From Flavobacterium sp. HSC-32F16 (GTDB lineage Bacteria; Bacteroidota; Bacteroidia; Flavobacteriales; Flavobacteriaceae), in contig NZ_JALKAC010000003.1 in NCBI RefSeq assembly GCF_024171645.1, positions 372,001 to 436,000 on the forward strand: 64,000 bases of DNA, in the 5' to 3' direction. Shown one piece after another: positions 9,083 through 17,294 of the stretch. Each line of letters starts with the position of its first letter. Within the stretch, counting starts at the first letter, position 1. Made by a program: the position numbers and the translations under genes. Below the pieces are notes generated by a model, which did not search any database, had not been told where the DNA came from, and saw only the letters and a program-made list of their open reading frames with translations.

Positions 9083-9955
9083 ATGAACACAAATCACAAC
9101 AGAATCAAAGTATCTGATTTAGAAGTAAATCAACCTAATAAAACTTTAGTAACTAACGCAAATGGCGAATTAGAATTCAGCGAAGCCACAGCAAGCAAGC
9201 AAGATTTACAATCTGTTTTGGAAACAGGCAATTATGCCACAAAAAACATATGGATTGGTAACGAAGGCAAGCAGATTTTTGTGGGGGCAGAAAGTGAAGA
9301 TGCGGTTCAGTTAGGATCTGGCGACATGGCTGGTCTAAGCCATAAATCTACCTTTATTGGTAAAAATGCAGGTAACGGAACAATACAAGAAATGGTTACC
9401 GCCCTAGGTTATTATGCAGGAGCCGGAAACCAGCATCCAAGAGCCATTATATTAGGCGCTTCTGGATCGACGGTATACACAACCGCTCCAAATCAATTGG
9501 CAATAGGAACTAATGAGGCTTATAAAACTATTCGTTTTAATACCGACGTACAGACAGATTTAGATCTAAATTTTCCTTCAACAAGCGGAACCTTAGTTAC
9601 ATCCAATAATTTTAAAACAGTAAATGGAGAATCTATTGTTGGAACTGGAAATATTGATTTATCGAAGAAACAAGACATTGCTAATCAGGTTGAAGTAAGT
9701 ACAAGTCAAACTATTCCATCTAATTGGCATGGAAAAACAGTATTATTTACTACTAGCTGCACAATTACTGTTCCTGCTTCATTATTAGAAAGTTTTATTT
9801 TTAACGGCATTACACTTCCTGGAGCAAGCGTCACATGGGCAATTACTGCTCCTCACACCTGGCTATTTGGAACACCTTCTATAACAGCTGAAAAGCAAAT
9901 TTTCACTTTTACAAAAAGAGGAAACACAAACAGTATTTTATTATTAGGTGTGTAA
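9083..9955 (+). CDS. Tail-fibre adaptor protein, cassette 2 (long form)
   Basis: A 290-residue protein. The N-terminal block (TNHNRIKVSDLEVNQPNK) and the C-terminal domain (SNWHGKTVLF, EKQIFTFTKRG, LLLGV) match the 154-residue adaptor of cassette 1. Between them is an insertion of about 135 residues with GNEGKQIFVG, FIGKNAGNG and QLAIGTNEAY motifs, like the 'IGxNAG' collar repeats at the C-terminus of the long fibre (1997-5050). The motif TVNGESIVGTGNIDLSKK follows the insertion. It is coupled to the following LRR gene by the same TAATTATG junction used in cassette 1. A 236-bp gap upstream holds no recognisable gene. Confidence 0.75.
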   Translation: MNTNHNRIKVSDLEVNQPNKTLVTNANGELEFSEATASKQDLQSVLETGNYATKNIWIGNEGKQIFVGAESEDAVQLGSGDMAGLSHKSTFIGKNAGNGTIQEMVTALGYYAGAGNQHPRAIILGASGSTVYTTAPNQLAIGTNEAYKTIRFNTDVQTDLDLNFPSTSGTLVTSNNFKTVNGESIVGTGNIDLSKKQDIANQVEVSTSQTIPSNWHGKTVLFTTSCTITVPASLLESFIFNGITLPGASVTWAITAPHTWLFGTPSITAEKQIFTFTKRGNTNSILLLGV

Positions 9956-9957
9956 TT

Positions 9958-11856
9958 ATGGGGAGCTTAGTACAAAATACCATATTTGGATTTGAAAAAC
10001 ATAAGGCCAATACTTTTATTGGAGGTGTTTCGACCACTATTACATCTGCTTCATCTTTAGCGACCAGATTAGGCATTCCGTTAAGTAGAATTAAAGCTTT
10101 TAAAACTATAGGGTCTGATATCTTGTTTGAAATTACTGACGGCAAATATAGTATTCCAACCAATGCTTTTGCAGGATTATCTACAATGACATACTATAAT
10201 GACAGTATGGGGCTGGTTACAACTATCAATAATAATGCTTTTTTTGGATGTTCTTCAGTAACTTCTTATAATTTTCCAGAGCTCACAACTATTCAAAGTT
10301 CTGCAAGTAATACGGGAGGAGGAACATTTGGAAGTAACACATCACTAATTTCTTTTTCTGCTCCTAAATTAACATCAATAACAGGGGGAAACTTGACAAG
10401 TAATGGGTTTTGTTTTCATTCAAATTCAAATCTTAAAACTTTTAATGCTCCTTTGCTTAATGGTTTGATACCTGCATATACATTTTATTTGTGTTCAAAA
10501 CTGACAACTGTAACAACTGGTATCATTACTGGTATAGGAAATCTGAGCTTTTGTGAATGTTCAGAATTGACTGGTTTTAATTTATCTAATTCCACCTCTA
10601 TAGGAAACAGTGCTTTTCAAAATTGTGCCAAGATGGCCTATGTTGATTCTTTAGATCAAGCTTTGAACATTGGCTCATCTTCCTTCAATAAATGTCTGCT
10701 TCTTCCTAATTTTTCTGCAAATAAAGTTACAACAATTGATAATACCGCTTTTTTTGGATGTTCTTCAGTAACTTCTTATAATTTTCCAGAGCTCACAACT
10801 ATTCAAAGTTCTGCAAGTAATGCGGGAGGAGGAACATTTGGAAATAACACATCACTAATTTCTTTTTCTGCTCCTAAATTAACATCAATAACAGGGGGAA
10901 ACTTGACAAGTAATGGGTTTTGTTTTCATTCAAATTCAAATCTTAAAACTTTTAATGCTCCTTTGCTTAATGGTTTGATACCTGCATATACATTTTATTT
11001 GTGTTCAAAACTGACAACTGTAACAACTGGTATCATTACTGGTATAGGAAATCTGAGCTTTTGTGAATGTTCAGAATTGACTGGTTTTAATTTATCTAAT
11101 TCCACCTCTATAGGAAACAGTGCTTTTCAAAATTGTGCCAAGATGGCCTATGTTGATTCTTTAGATCAAGCTTTGAAAATTGGCTCATCTTCCTTCAATA
11201 AATGTCTGCTTCTTCCTAATTTTTCTGCAAATAAAGTTACAACAATTGATAATACCGCTTTTTTTGGATGTTCTTCAGTAACTTCTTATAATTTTCCAGA
11301 GCTCACAACTATTCAAAGTTCTGCAAGTAATGCGGGAGGAGGAACATTTGGAAATAACACATCACTAATTTCTTTTTCTGCTCCTAAATTAACATCAATA
11401 ACAGGGGGAAACTTGACAAGTAATGGGTTTTGTTTTCATTCAAATTCAAATCTTAAAACTTTTAATGCTCCTTTGCTTAATGGTTTGATACCTGCATATA
11501 CATTTTATTTGTGTTCAAAACTGACAACTGTAAAAACTGGTATCATTACTGAGATTGGAAAAAACGTATTTGATTCTTGCTCATCATTTACAGGTGTTGG
11601 ATTAGATTTAACCGAATGTAAATACTTTGGAAATCAAGCGTTCAGATCTTGTTATTCTTATACAGAAATAAATGCTCCTGCGTTAGTCACATGTGGTGAA
11701 TCACCATCATATAATGGTGTTTTCGAAAACATTAAAACAGGTATAATTATTACAGTTTCATCATCGCTTAAAACAATAAATGCTGGCCAGCCTGATGGAG
11801 ATTTAGTTTATGCTTCACAGACGAGACAAGCAAATATTATTTATGTAGCTGCATAA
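9958..11856 (+). CDS. BspA-like leucine-rich-repeat binder with 170-residue tandem repeats
   Basis: A 632-residue protein. The anchor MGSLVQNTIFGFEKHK is followed by a linker (NTFIGGVSTTITSAS). The rest is a run of LRR_5 (BspA/TpLRR) units with the pattern AFFGCSSVTSYNFPELTTI, AFQNCAKMAYVDSL and so on. Residues about 94-531 consist of two complete and one partial copy of a 170-residue block that is nearly identical even at DNA level. The C-terminal cap (LKTINAGQPDGDLVYASQTR) is also found at the end of the pseudogene downstream. No signal peptide or sorting signal, so export by itself is unlikely; incorporation into a particle is inferred. LRR_5 proteins commonly bind proteins or surfaces. 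Confidence 0.75.
   Translation: MGSLVQNTIFGFEKHKANTFIGGVSTTITSASSLATRLGIPLSRIKAFKTIGSDILFEITDGKYSIPTNAFAGLSTMTYYNDSMGLVTTINNNAFFGCSSVTSYNFPELTTIQSSASNTGGGTFGSNTSLISFSAPKLTSITGGNLTSNGFCFHSNSNLKTFNAPLLNGLIPAYTFYLCSKLTTVTTGIITGIGNLSFCECSELTGFNLSNSTSIGNSAFQNCAKMAYVDSLDQALNIGSSSFNKCLLLPNFSANKVTTIDNTAFFGCSSVTSYNFPELTTIQSSASNAGGGTFGNNTSLISFSAPKLTSITGGNLTSNGFCFHSNSNLKTFNAPLLNGLIPAYTFYLCSKLTTVTTGIITGIGNLSFCECSELTGFNLSNSTSIGNSAFQNCAKMAYVDSLDQALKIGSSSFNKCLLLPNFSANKVTTIDNTAFFGCSSVTSYNFPELTTIQSSASNAGGGTFGNNTSLISFSAPKLTSITGGNLTSNGFCFHSNSNLKTFNAPLLNGLIPAYTFYLCSKLTTVKTGIITEIGKNVFDSCSSFTGVGLDLTECKYFGNQAFRSCYSYTEINAPALVTCGESPSYNGVFENIKTGIIITVSSSLKTINAGQPDGDLVYASQTRQANIIYVAA
10237..11551 (+). repeat. 510-bp in-frame tandem repeat (2.6 copies)
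   Basis: Copies start at 10237, 10747 and 11257; the third stops matching at about 11551. By eye, copies 1 and 2 differ by three substitutions in 510 bp, and the partial third copy differs from copy 2 by about one before diverging. The period is exactly 170 codons, so gain or loss of units keeps the reading frame. Confidence 0.9.
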
Positions 11857-11913
11857 CGGAATTGCAATATGCTTTTTAAAAGGCAAAGACAAACTTTATT
11901 ATAAAATTTAATT

Positions 11914-13008
11914 ATGAGCAGCTTATTACAAAATACTGTATTCGGTAATAAATAAATATAAATCCAATACTTTTATTGGAGGAGTTGCCGGCACAATTAA
12001 TCTTTTGCTGTAACTGAAAATGATATTCAATTTGCTGTTACAGGAGCAAGTTATTCACTTGCGGTTAATGCATTTTCTGAAAATAAAGATATTACCTACT
12101 TTGACGACAGTTCAGGCTTAATTAAAGATTGTCCTTTTGGTCATGCCTTTTATCACGCAGAAAATCTAGAATGGGTTAATCTTCCTGGAATGAATAGATT
12201 AGGTTACAGATGCTTTAGCGGATGCGTTAAACTTGAAACTATACACTTCAACTCTCTCTTAGAAATAAGTTCAGAAGGCTTTACTAATTGTACTAAATTA
12301 GTCAATCTAAATAATAGTTTTCAAACAGTTACAAGTTTAGGAAATATTTGTTTTCAAAATTGTACATCAATTACTAACCTTCACTTTCCAAATGCAGGTT
12401 TATCTAACCTTAATGGTTCCCTAGGAATGTTTCAAGGAATGTCATCCTTAGTTTCACTTTTTGCTCCTAATTTAACTTTAGTTCCAAATGGAAATAATGG
12501 AGGTGGAATGTTTGCAAATTGTATAAATTTAGAAAATGTTACGCTGACATCTTTGAATTTCATACCTGTAAACTTTGTTTTAAACTGTACGAAATTAACT
12601 TCTTTGAATTTACCAAATGCTGTTAGCGGTAATTTGTTTAATGCTTTTGCAAATACTCCATTACTAGAAACGCTATATACACCTCAATTGAATACTTTAA
12701 TCACTAACTCCTACAGGGCTTTTTATTTATCAGGAGTTAAAAACATTGATTTTTCTAAAATCAATAATTTAAGTATTCTAGCAAATGATATTTTCGAAAA
12801 TACAACCAGATTATTAACACTTGACATCAGATCATGTACAACTTCTATAGGCACAGATGCTTCAGTTAATAACAATGTTTTTAGACTTATTAAAACTGGC
12901 GTTACTATAATTGCAAATGCTGCACAGCAAAATATTAATTTAGGCCAGCCTGAACCTGATTTGTTAAATGCTATATCAACAAGGGGTGCTACTGTAATAT
13001 ATGTGTAA
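11914..13008 (+). pseudogene. Decayed LRR binder (cassette 3), adaptor missing
   Basis: The ATG at 11914 opens MSSLLQNTVFGNK and then meets TAA at 11953. The homologous continuation (YKSNTFIGGVAGTIN) lies one frame over and stops after LLL; the rest resumes at about 12004 in the first frame, lacking the roughly 25-residue segment present in the intact 9958 gene. From about 12004 to 13008 the frame is open and encodes LRR_5 units (CFSGCVKLETIHFNSL, CFQNCTSITNLHFPNA) and the same C-terminal cap as the intact gene (NLGQPEPDLLNAISTRG). The ORF from an internal ATG at 12190 (272 residues) is therefore a remnant, though it could still be translated. The TAATTATG start context is kept, but the adaptor that precedes the other binders is absent. 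Confidence 0.75.
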
Positions 13009-13071
13009 TTATAAATAAGATCCTATCCAAAAAACAATTAAATTTGGAGACCTTAAATCACACAATTAATT

Positions 13072-15423
13072 ATGAATTCAAAAAGAAATTCGTTCTATTT
13101 ACCAGCCTTTTTAATGATGTTTTTTTTTGCATCATTTTCGTATTCTCAGACTTCAAATCCTGCTCCGAAAGCAGAAAACAAGTCCAAATTATTTGAAGAA
13201 ACTGTCACCGACAGTGATTATTTAATGGCTATTGAAAAAGCCGGAGACGTTTTAGAATCGGCTGCAAATGATGCCGAATTTGAAGGCAGTACTTTTCATT
13301 TGTTTGGAGAAATTAAAAGAACCGAAAGTAAACTTGATTTAATTCTAGCAAGTCTAAAAGGTGCCAACCCAAATGTACGAAATCAGCAGATGTATCGTAT
13401 TGTTCTAAAGGAAATTGAACAGGAATTAAACGATCAAAACACTGCAATAAATACTCGTAATCAAAATCTTGAAAAAACTAAAAGCAGAATTATTGATCTG
13501 CGCAAAGACAAAATTTTATTTACTCTAATAAAAGACACAATCTTAAGAAAGCAATTCAAAACAGAATTGGCAAATCTTAAAAAAAGATATCTTAAAGCTG
13601 ATAGTCTGATGACAAAAAATCAGGAGACTTTAAATCATAAAAAAAGATTGACTGTTGAGCATAAAATTGCTGTTTCTAATGCCTTGACAACTGTAGAAAC
13701 TAAACTGGAAAAATCAGGAATTAGTATTCTTAATAAAGAATATCCATCATTATGGAGTACAGATACGGCAGCAAAAAAAGTAGTATCGCACAACATTAAA
13801 GCTAAAATCATAATTGAAGAAAATGTAGCCGCTTATTATTTAAGTTATAAAGCCGGATCGTTAATTACTTTATGTTTCTTTATGGGGCTTTTGGCTTGGT
13901 ATATTTCACGTAATTTGAAATACTTAAAATCCAACGGACATGACGAAAATCTAACTCTCTTTAACTTCAAATATTTAAATAGAGGTATAATTCTGCCAGT
14001 AGTTGTAATTGCTTTAAACATTGCCGTAGTAACAAATTTATATGCTCCAGCACTATTTTTAGAATTACTTCAACTTTGCTTATTGGGTGTTCTGACGATC
14101 TTGTTTAAAAATGACTGGTCCGGAAAATCAATGCGAAACTGGTTATTGCTTTTCGGATTATTTTTTGCACTTTGTTTCCTGGATCTTTTTATCGAAGTTG
14201 GCTTATTTCAGCGTTGCTCCTTTATCATTATCAATATTTTAGGAATACGATATGGCCTGGTTCAGATTAAGAGTTTAAAAGATCAATTGTACATCAAAGG
14301 ATTTTTTAAATGGGCCAGCATTATTTTTATCGGATTAAATGTTTTATCTATACTTTATAATCTTTTTGGAAGAGTTTCTCTTTCAAATATGCTAAGTTTA
14401 TCAGCTTTTATTTCTCTAACCCAGATTGTTGCATTGAGTGTTCTTTTAAAAATAATTCTGGAAATAATTCTTTTACAAATTTATACAACCCGAGTAAAAC
14501 GCGGTATCGAAAAAATATTCGATTATGAGAATTTATCAGATACACTAAAAAAACCATTTATAATTGTAATCAGTTATATGTGGCTGGTTGTAATTGCATC
14601 TAATTTAAACATTTGGGAATCGTTACGTTCTTCTTTTGGTACTTTATTGAGTCGTCCCAATACAATTGGAAGCATCACTTTTACTTTAGGAAATATTGTT
14701 TTGTTTTTTATCATTGTCTGGGCAGCACATTTATTACAGAATTATGTAGCTTACTTTTTTGGAGAAATTGAAGACGAAAACGAAGAAAACATCAACAAAA
14801 GACAACATTCTAAATTACTTATTACAAGACTTATTGTATTGATTGTAGGTTATCTTTTAGCTGTTGCTGCTTCGGGAATGCCTTTAGATAAACTAAGTAT
14901 TCTTCTGGGAGCTTTAGGAGTCGGTGTTGGACTTGGACTGCAAAATGTCGTTAACAACTTTGTTTCGGGAATTATTTTGATTTTTGATAAGCCTATTCAA
15001 ATTGGAGATGTTATTGATATTAGTTCTGAATCTGGAAGAGTAAAATCGATGGGATTAAGAACAACTAAAATCAATGCTCCAAATGGCGCCGAAATTATTA
15101 TACCAAATGGTAATTTATTATCTCAAAACATTACCAACTGGACCTATACCGATAATTTTAAACTGGTAGATATTTCTATTGAGATCAGTGGAGATGCCAC
15201 TCCCGAAGATATAAATGCCACTATTTTAAGTTCTCTTGAAAATCTTCCTTTGGTAAATAACACTAAACCTTCTCAGATTTATTACAATTCTATTTCTGAT
15301 GGAAAATTCAAAATACAGATTAAATTCTGGTGCAGTATTTACAGAACCGAGGAAACTATAAGCACAGCCAAACAAGTTTTATTTAGCAATTTTAAAGCTA
15401 AAGGATTAACTTTTTCAACATAA
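13072..15423 (+). CDS. Large MscS-family mechanosensitive ion channel
   Basis: A 783-residue protein with a signal peptide (cut after about ASFSYSQ). A periplasmic helical/coiled-coil region covers residues about 30-250, with a long run of transmembrane helices from about 260 to 620. The conserved MscS core begins at GMPLDKLSILLGALGVGVG (the glycine/alanine-rich pore helix TM3), then LQNVVNNFVSGIIL and the beta domain with IQIGDVIDI and PNGNLLSQNITNW. This size and layout fit the MscK/MscM-like subgroup, which opens under membrane tension to release solutes in osmotic downshock. It is a single gene with its own terminator; nothing ties it to the tail-fibre cluster upstream. Confidence 0.9.
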   Translation: MNSKRNSFYLPAFLMMFFFASFSYSQTSNPAPKAENKSKLFEETVTDSDYLMAIEKAGDVLESAANDAEFEGSTFHLFGEIKRTESKLDLILASLKGANPNVRNQQMYRIVLKEIEQELNDQNTAINTRNQNLEKTKSRIIDLRKDKILFTLIKDTILRKQFKTELANLKKRYLKADSLMTKNQETLNHKKRLTVEHKIAVSNALTTVETKLEKSGISILNKEYPSLWSTDTAAKKVVSHNIKAKIIIEENVAAYYLSYKAGSLITLCFFMGLLAWYISRNLKYLKSNGHDENLTLFNFKYLNRGIILPVVVIALNIAVVTNLYAPALFLELLQLCLLGVLTILFKNDWSGKSMRNWLLLFGLFFALCFLDLFIEVGLFQRCSFIIINILGIRYGLVQIKSLKDQLYIKGFFKWASIIFIGLNVLSILYNLFGRVSLSNMLSLSAFISLTQIVALSVLLKIILEIILLQIYTTRVKRGIEKIFDYENLSDTLKKPFIIVISYMWLVVIASNLNIWESLRSSFGTLLSRPNTIGSITFTLGNIVLFFIIVWAAHLLQNYVAYFFGEIEDENEENINKRQHSKLLITRLIVLIVGYLLAVAASGMPLDKLSILLGALGVGVGLGLQNVVNNFVSGIILIFDKPIQIGDVIDISSESGRVKSMGLRTTKINAPNGAEIIIPNGNLLSQNITNWTYTDNFKLVDISIEISGDATPEDINATILSSLENLPLVNNTKPSQIYYNSISDGKFKIQIKFWCSIYRTEETISTAKQVLFSNFKAKGLTFST

Positions 15424-15436
15424 AAAATTAGAATGG

Positions 15437-15476
15437 AAAAATGGTTTGAGAATTCACTTTACTCAAACCATTTTTT
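15437..15476 (+). terminator. Rho-independent terminator after the MscS gene
   Basis: AAAATGGTTTGAG pairs with CTCAAACCATTTT around an 11-nt loop and ends in a T-run (15469-15476), 13 bases after the channel stop codon. Confidence 0.85.
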
Positions 15477-15499
15477 ATTTATTGTAAAATTTATTAAAA

Positions 15500-15739
15500 A
15501 TGGATTTTCTACAAATAATAGCAGGAAGATATTTACTTGAACTTTTGGGCGCATTTGCAAGATTTATTTACTTAAATACTGTAATTTTATTTAATGACGA
15601 TGATTTTATTCTGTTTTCAGAAATATGGTCACCAAAAGGAAAGATCAATAAAAAAGAGGATAACAGTAATTTAAATCACATGATAGGCGTGATTGTTTTT
15701 GGCTCTATGATATTTTTATTGGTAATTTTTACAACATAA
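15500..15739 (+). CDS. Small hypothetical membrane protein
   Basis: A 79-residue protein of unknown family. It has a hydrophobic N-terminal half (LLELLGAFARFIYL) and a clear C-terminal transmembrane helix (MIGVIVFGSMIFLLVIFTT), with a charged loop (KGKINKKEDNSN) between them. It lies between two terminators that share a stem, so it is probably a separate short transcript. It may be a membrane-associated small protein; I cannot assign a function. Confidence 0.6.
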   Translation: MDFLQIIAGRYLLELLGAFARFIYLNTVILFNDDDFILFSEIWSPKGKINKKEDNSNLNHMIGVIVFGSMIFLLVIFTT

Positions 15740-15818
15740 TATTTTAACTCCAATCGCTAAGATATACCCAACGATAGCGCGGATTTGCAATCAGGCTGCA
15801 AATACTCGCAACTGGAAT

Positions 15819-15861
15819 AAAAAAATGGTTTGAACTAAAATTAAGCTCAAACCATTTTTTG
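15819..15861. terminator. Bidirectional terminator between convergent genes
   Basis: AAAAAATGGTTTGA pairs with CTCAAACCATTTTTT around a short loop, flanked by A-run and T-run, so it serves both the small membrane protein (plus) and the M28 peptidase (minus). The stem sequence is nearly identical to the terminator at 15437-15476. Confidence 0.85.
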
Positions 15862-15877
15862 TTTTATAAAAGTTACT

Positions 15878-16855
15878 CTAATCCTGCTTTATAAAAACCA
15901 ACTCCTCATTATAATTCGCAATGCTTACCAAAGCATTATAAATATACTTCGCCACCAAGGCACCGCCTTCAAAATTAATTAAATCAATATCGTCTTCGGG
16001 AGTGTGATACTGCGGATGTCCGCCTGTGTGAAATCCTATAGCTGAAATGGAAGCTTTGTAAAAAGAAACGTGGTCAGATCCTCCAACATCACCAGCGAAA
16101 ACAACCGGATTTAGTCCGCTGTTTTGGCCTAGCTTTTTCATGAGTTCAACACCGTTAGGAAAAGTTCCCGCACCGCCCATATAGATTTGTTTCTCGGCAT
16201 TTAATCTTCCTACCATATCCATATTCAGCATTACTTTTACGGCTTCCTTTTTGACAGGTAAGTGATTCACAAAATATTTAGATCCAAATAAACCTTCTTC
16301 TTCTCCGCTGAAAGAAATAAAAATAATACTTCGTTTAGGTTTAATTTTCAATTTGGAAACTTCTTCTAAAATACACAACAAAGCCGAAACTCCAGAAGCA
16401 TTATCATCTGCGCCGTTATGGATAGCAATAGTATCTTTTTTCTTGCTTCCAGATCCTTTTCCTCCCCAGCCCCAATGATCGTAATGCGCACCAATAACGA
16501 TAAATTCTTTTTTGAGTTTTTCATCAGAACCTTCAATAAACCCAAAAACATTTTGTGTCGAAACACTGTCGGATTTCATTTTATTGATTCCTTCTTTTAC
16601 AAATACTTTAAAAAACTGATCATAAGTATTATTAAACTTTTGCAAACCATACTTTTTAAAGTACTTTTTTATGTAAGCCGCGGCATCATTATTCCCTTTT
16701 GTTCCCACAAAACGACCTTCTAATTTATCTGAAGAAAGATATTTGTCGTGTTTATAAAATGTCTGAGCCAGGTTATTCTTTTGAGCATTTGCAATAAAGC
16801 TGAAAAGTAAAAAACTGAAAACAAGTTTACTATTGAGGTTCTTCAAAAATTTCAT
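15878..16855 (-). CDS. Secreted M28-family zinc metallopeptidase
   Basis: About 325 residues with a signal peptide (FSFLLFSFIANAQ). The ATG at 16855 is preferred to the in-frame TTG at 16861. The M28 metal-binding and catalytic set is complete: the HxD motif in GAHYDHW, the bridging Asp in HNGADDNASG, the Glu pair in SFSGEEEG, the Asp in NMDMVGRL and a final His in GHPQYHTPEDD. The family contains co-catalytic di-zinc aminopeptidases, active in the periplasm or outside the cell. A palindrome separates it from the mutarotase gene, so it may have its own promoter. It could assist the glycan locus by trimming glycopeptides, but that is inference from position. Confidence 0.88.
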   Translation of the reverse strand: MKFLKNLNSKLVFSFLLFSFIANAQKNNLAQTFYKHDKYLSSDKLEGRFVGTKGNNDAAAYIKKYFKKYGLQKFNNTYDQFFKVFVKEGINKMKSDSVSTQNVFGFIEGSDEKLKKEFIVIGAHYDHWGWGGKGSGSKKKDTIAIHNGADDNASGVSALLCILEEVSKLKIKPKRSIIFISFSGEEEGLFGSKYFVNHLPVKKEAVKVMLNMDMVGRLNAEKQIYMGGAGTFPNGVELMKKLGQNSGLNPVVFAGDVGGSDHVSFYKASISAIGFHTGGHPQYHTPEDDIDLINFEGGALVAKYIYNALVSIANYNEELVFIKQD

Positions 16856-16879
16856 AATCAATTTAGTTATCTAAAAATT

Positions 16880-16944
16880 GGCACACGGATAAAACGGATT
16901 TTAATTTATAGATTTTAAAAATAAATCCGTTTTATCCGTATGCC
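16880..16944. repeat. Long palindrome between M28 peptidase and mutarotase
   Basis: GGCACACGGATAAAACGGAT (16880-16899) pairs almost perfectly with ATCCGTTTTATCCGTATGCC (16925-16944). It resembles the '(c)acggataaaacggat' intergenic palindromes of Flavobacterium and has a cousin at 60700-60864. It probably ends or stabilises the upstream operon transcript. Confidence 0.65.
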
Positions 16945-16951
16945 ATAAAAT

Positions 16952-17284
16952 TTATTTCAGTTCAAAGATCTTATCCATTAAAATCCATTTTTCTCCGGAT
17001 TTGGCTTGAGGAAGTGCTTTTTGGAATTTCCACATCAAAGTTTCCCATTCCTGCACTTTTGGATTTTCGGCATCTATTTTTGCTTTTTCTGTAAAGGAGA
17101 AATTATCATCGGCTTCAATAATCATAAACAAACGATCGCCTGTGTTGTAAATTTCTAAATTGATAATTCCAGATTGTTTAATGCTTTTCTGGATTTCGGG
17201 CCAGACATTTTTGTGGTAATCGATATATTCTGCAATTAAATCTGGGTGATTATTTAAATCTAAGGCAAGACAGTATTTTTGCAT
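16952..17284 (-). CDS. L-rhamnose/L-fucose-type mutarotase (DUF718/COG3254)
   Basis: A 110-residue cytoplasmic protein with the ferredoxin-like mutarotase pattern: EYIDYHKNVWPEIQKSI near the N-terminus, IYNTGDRLFMIIEADD in the middle and a C-terminal tryptophan-rich region (EWETLMWKFQKAL). The family interconverts alpha and beta anomers of L-rhamnose; some COG3254 members act on L-fucose. It is the last gene of the susC-susD-BNR operon, 10 bp after the BNR gene. With two alpha-L-fucosidases in the locus, L-fucose is a good candidate substrate, but rhamnose cannot be excluded. Confidence 0.85.
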   Translation of the reverse strand: MQKYCLALDLNNHPDLIAEYIDYHKNVWPEIQKSIKQSGIINLEIYNTGDRLFMIIEADDNFSFTEKAKIDAENPKVQEWETLMWKFQKALPQAKSGEKWILMDKIFELK

Positions 17285-17294
17285 AATTTGAATT

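Noticed and set aside
10237..11551. Diversity-generating retroelement variable region
   Set aside because: The repeat copies differ by only a few substitutions without adenine bias, and no reverse transcriptase or template repeat was seen in the window.
11914..12190. Programmed frameshift joining the LRR fragments
   Set aside because: Besides the frame change there is an internal deletion relative to the paralogue and two in-frame stops, which fits decay better than recoding.
13072..15423. MscS channel as part of the tail-fibre system
   Set aside because: It has its own signal peptide and terminator and belongs to a common housekeeping family; adjacency alone is not evidence.
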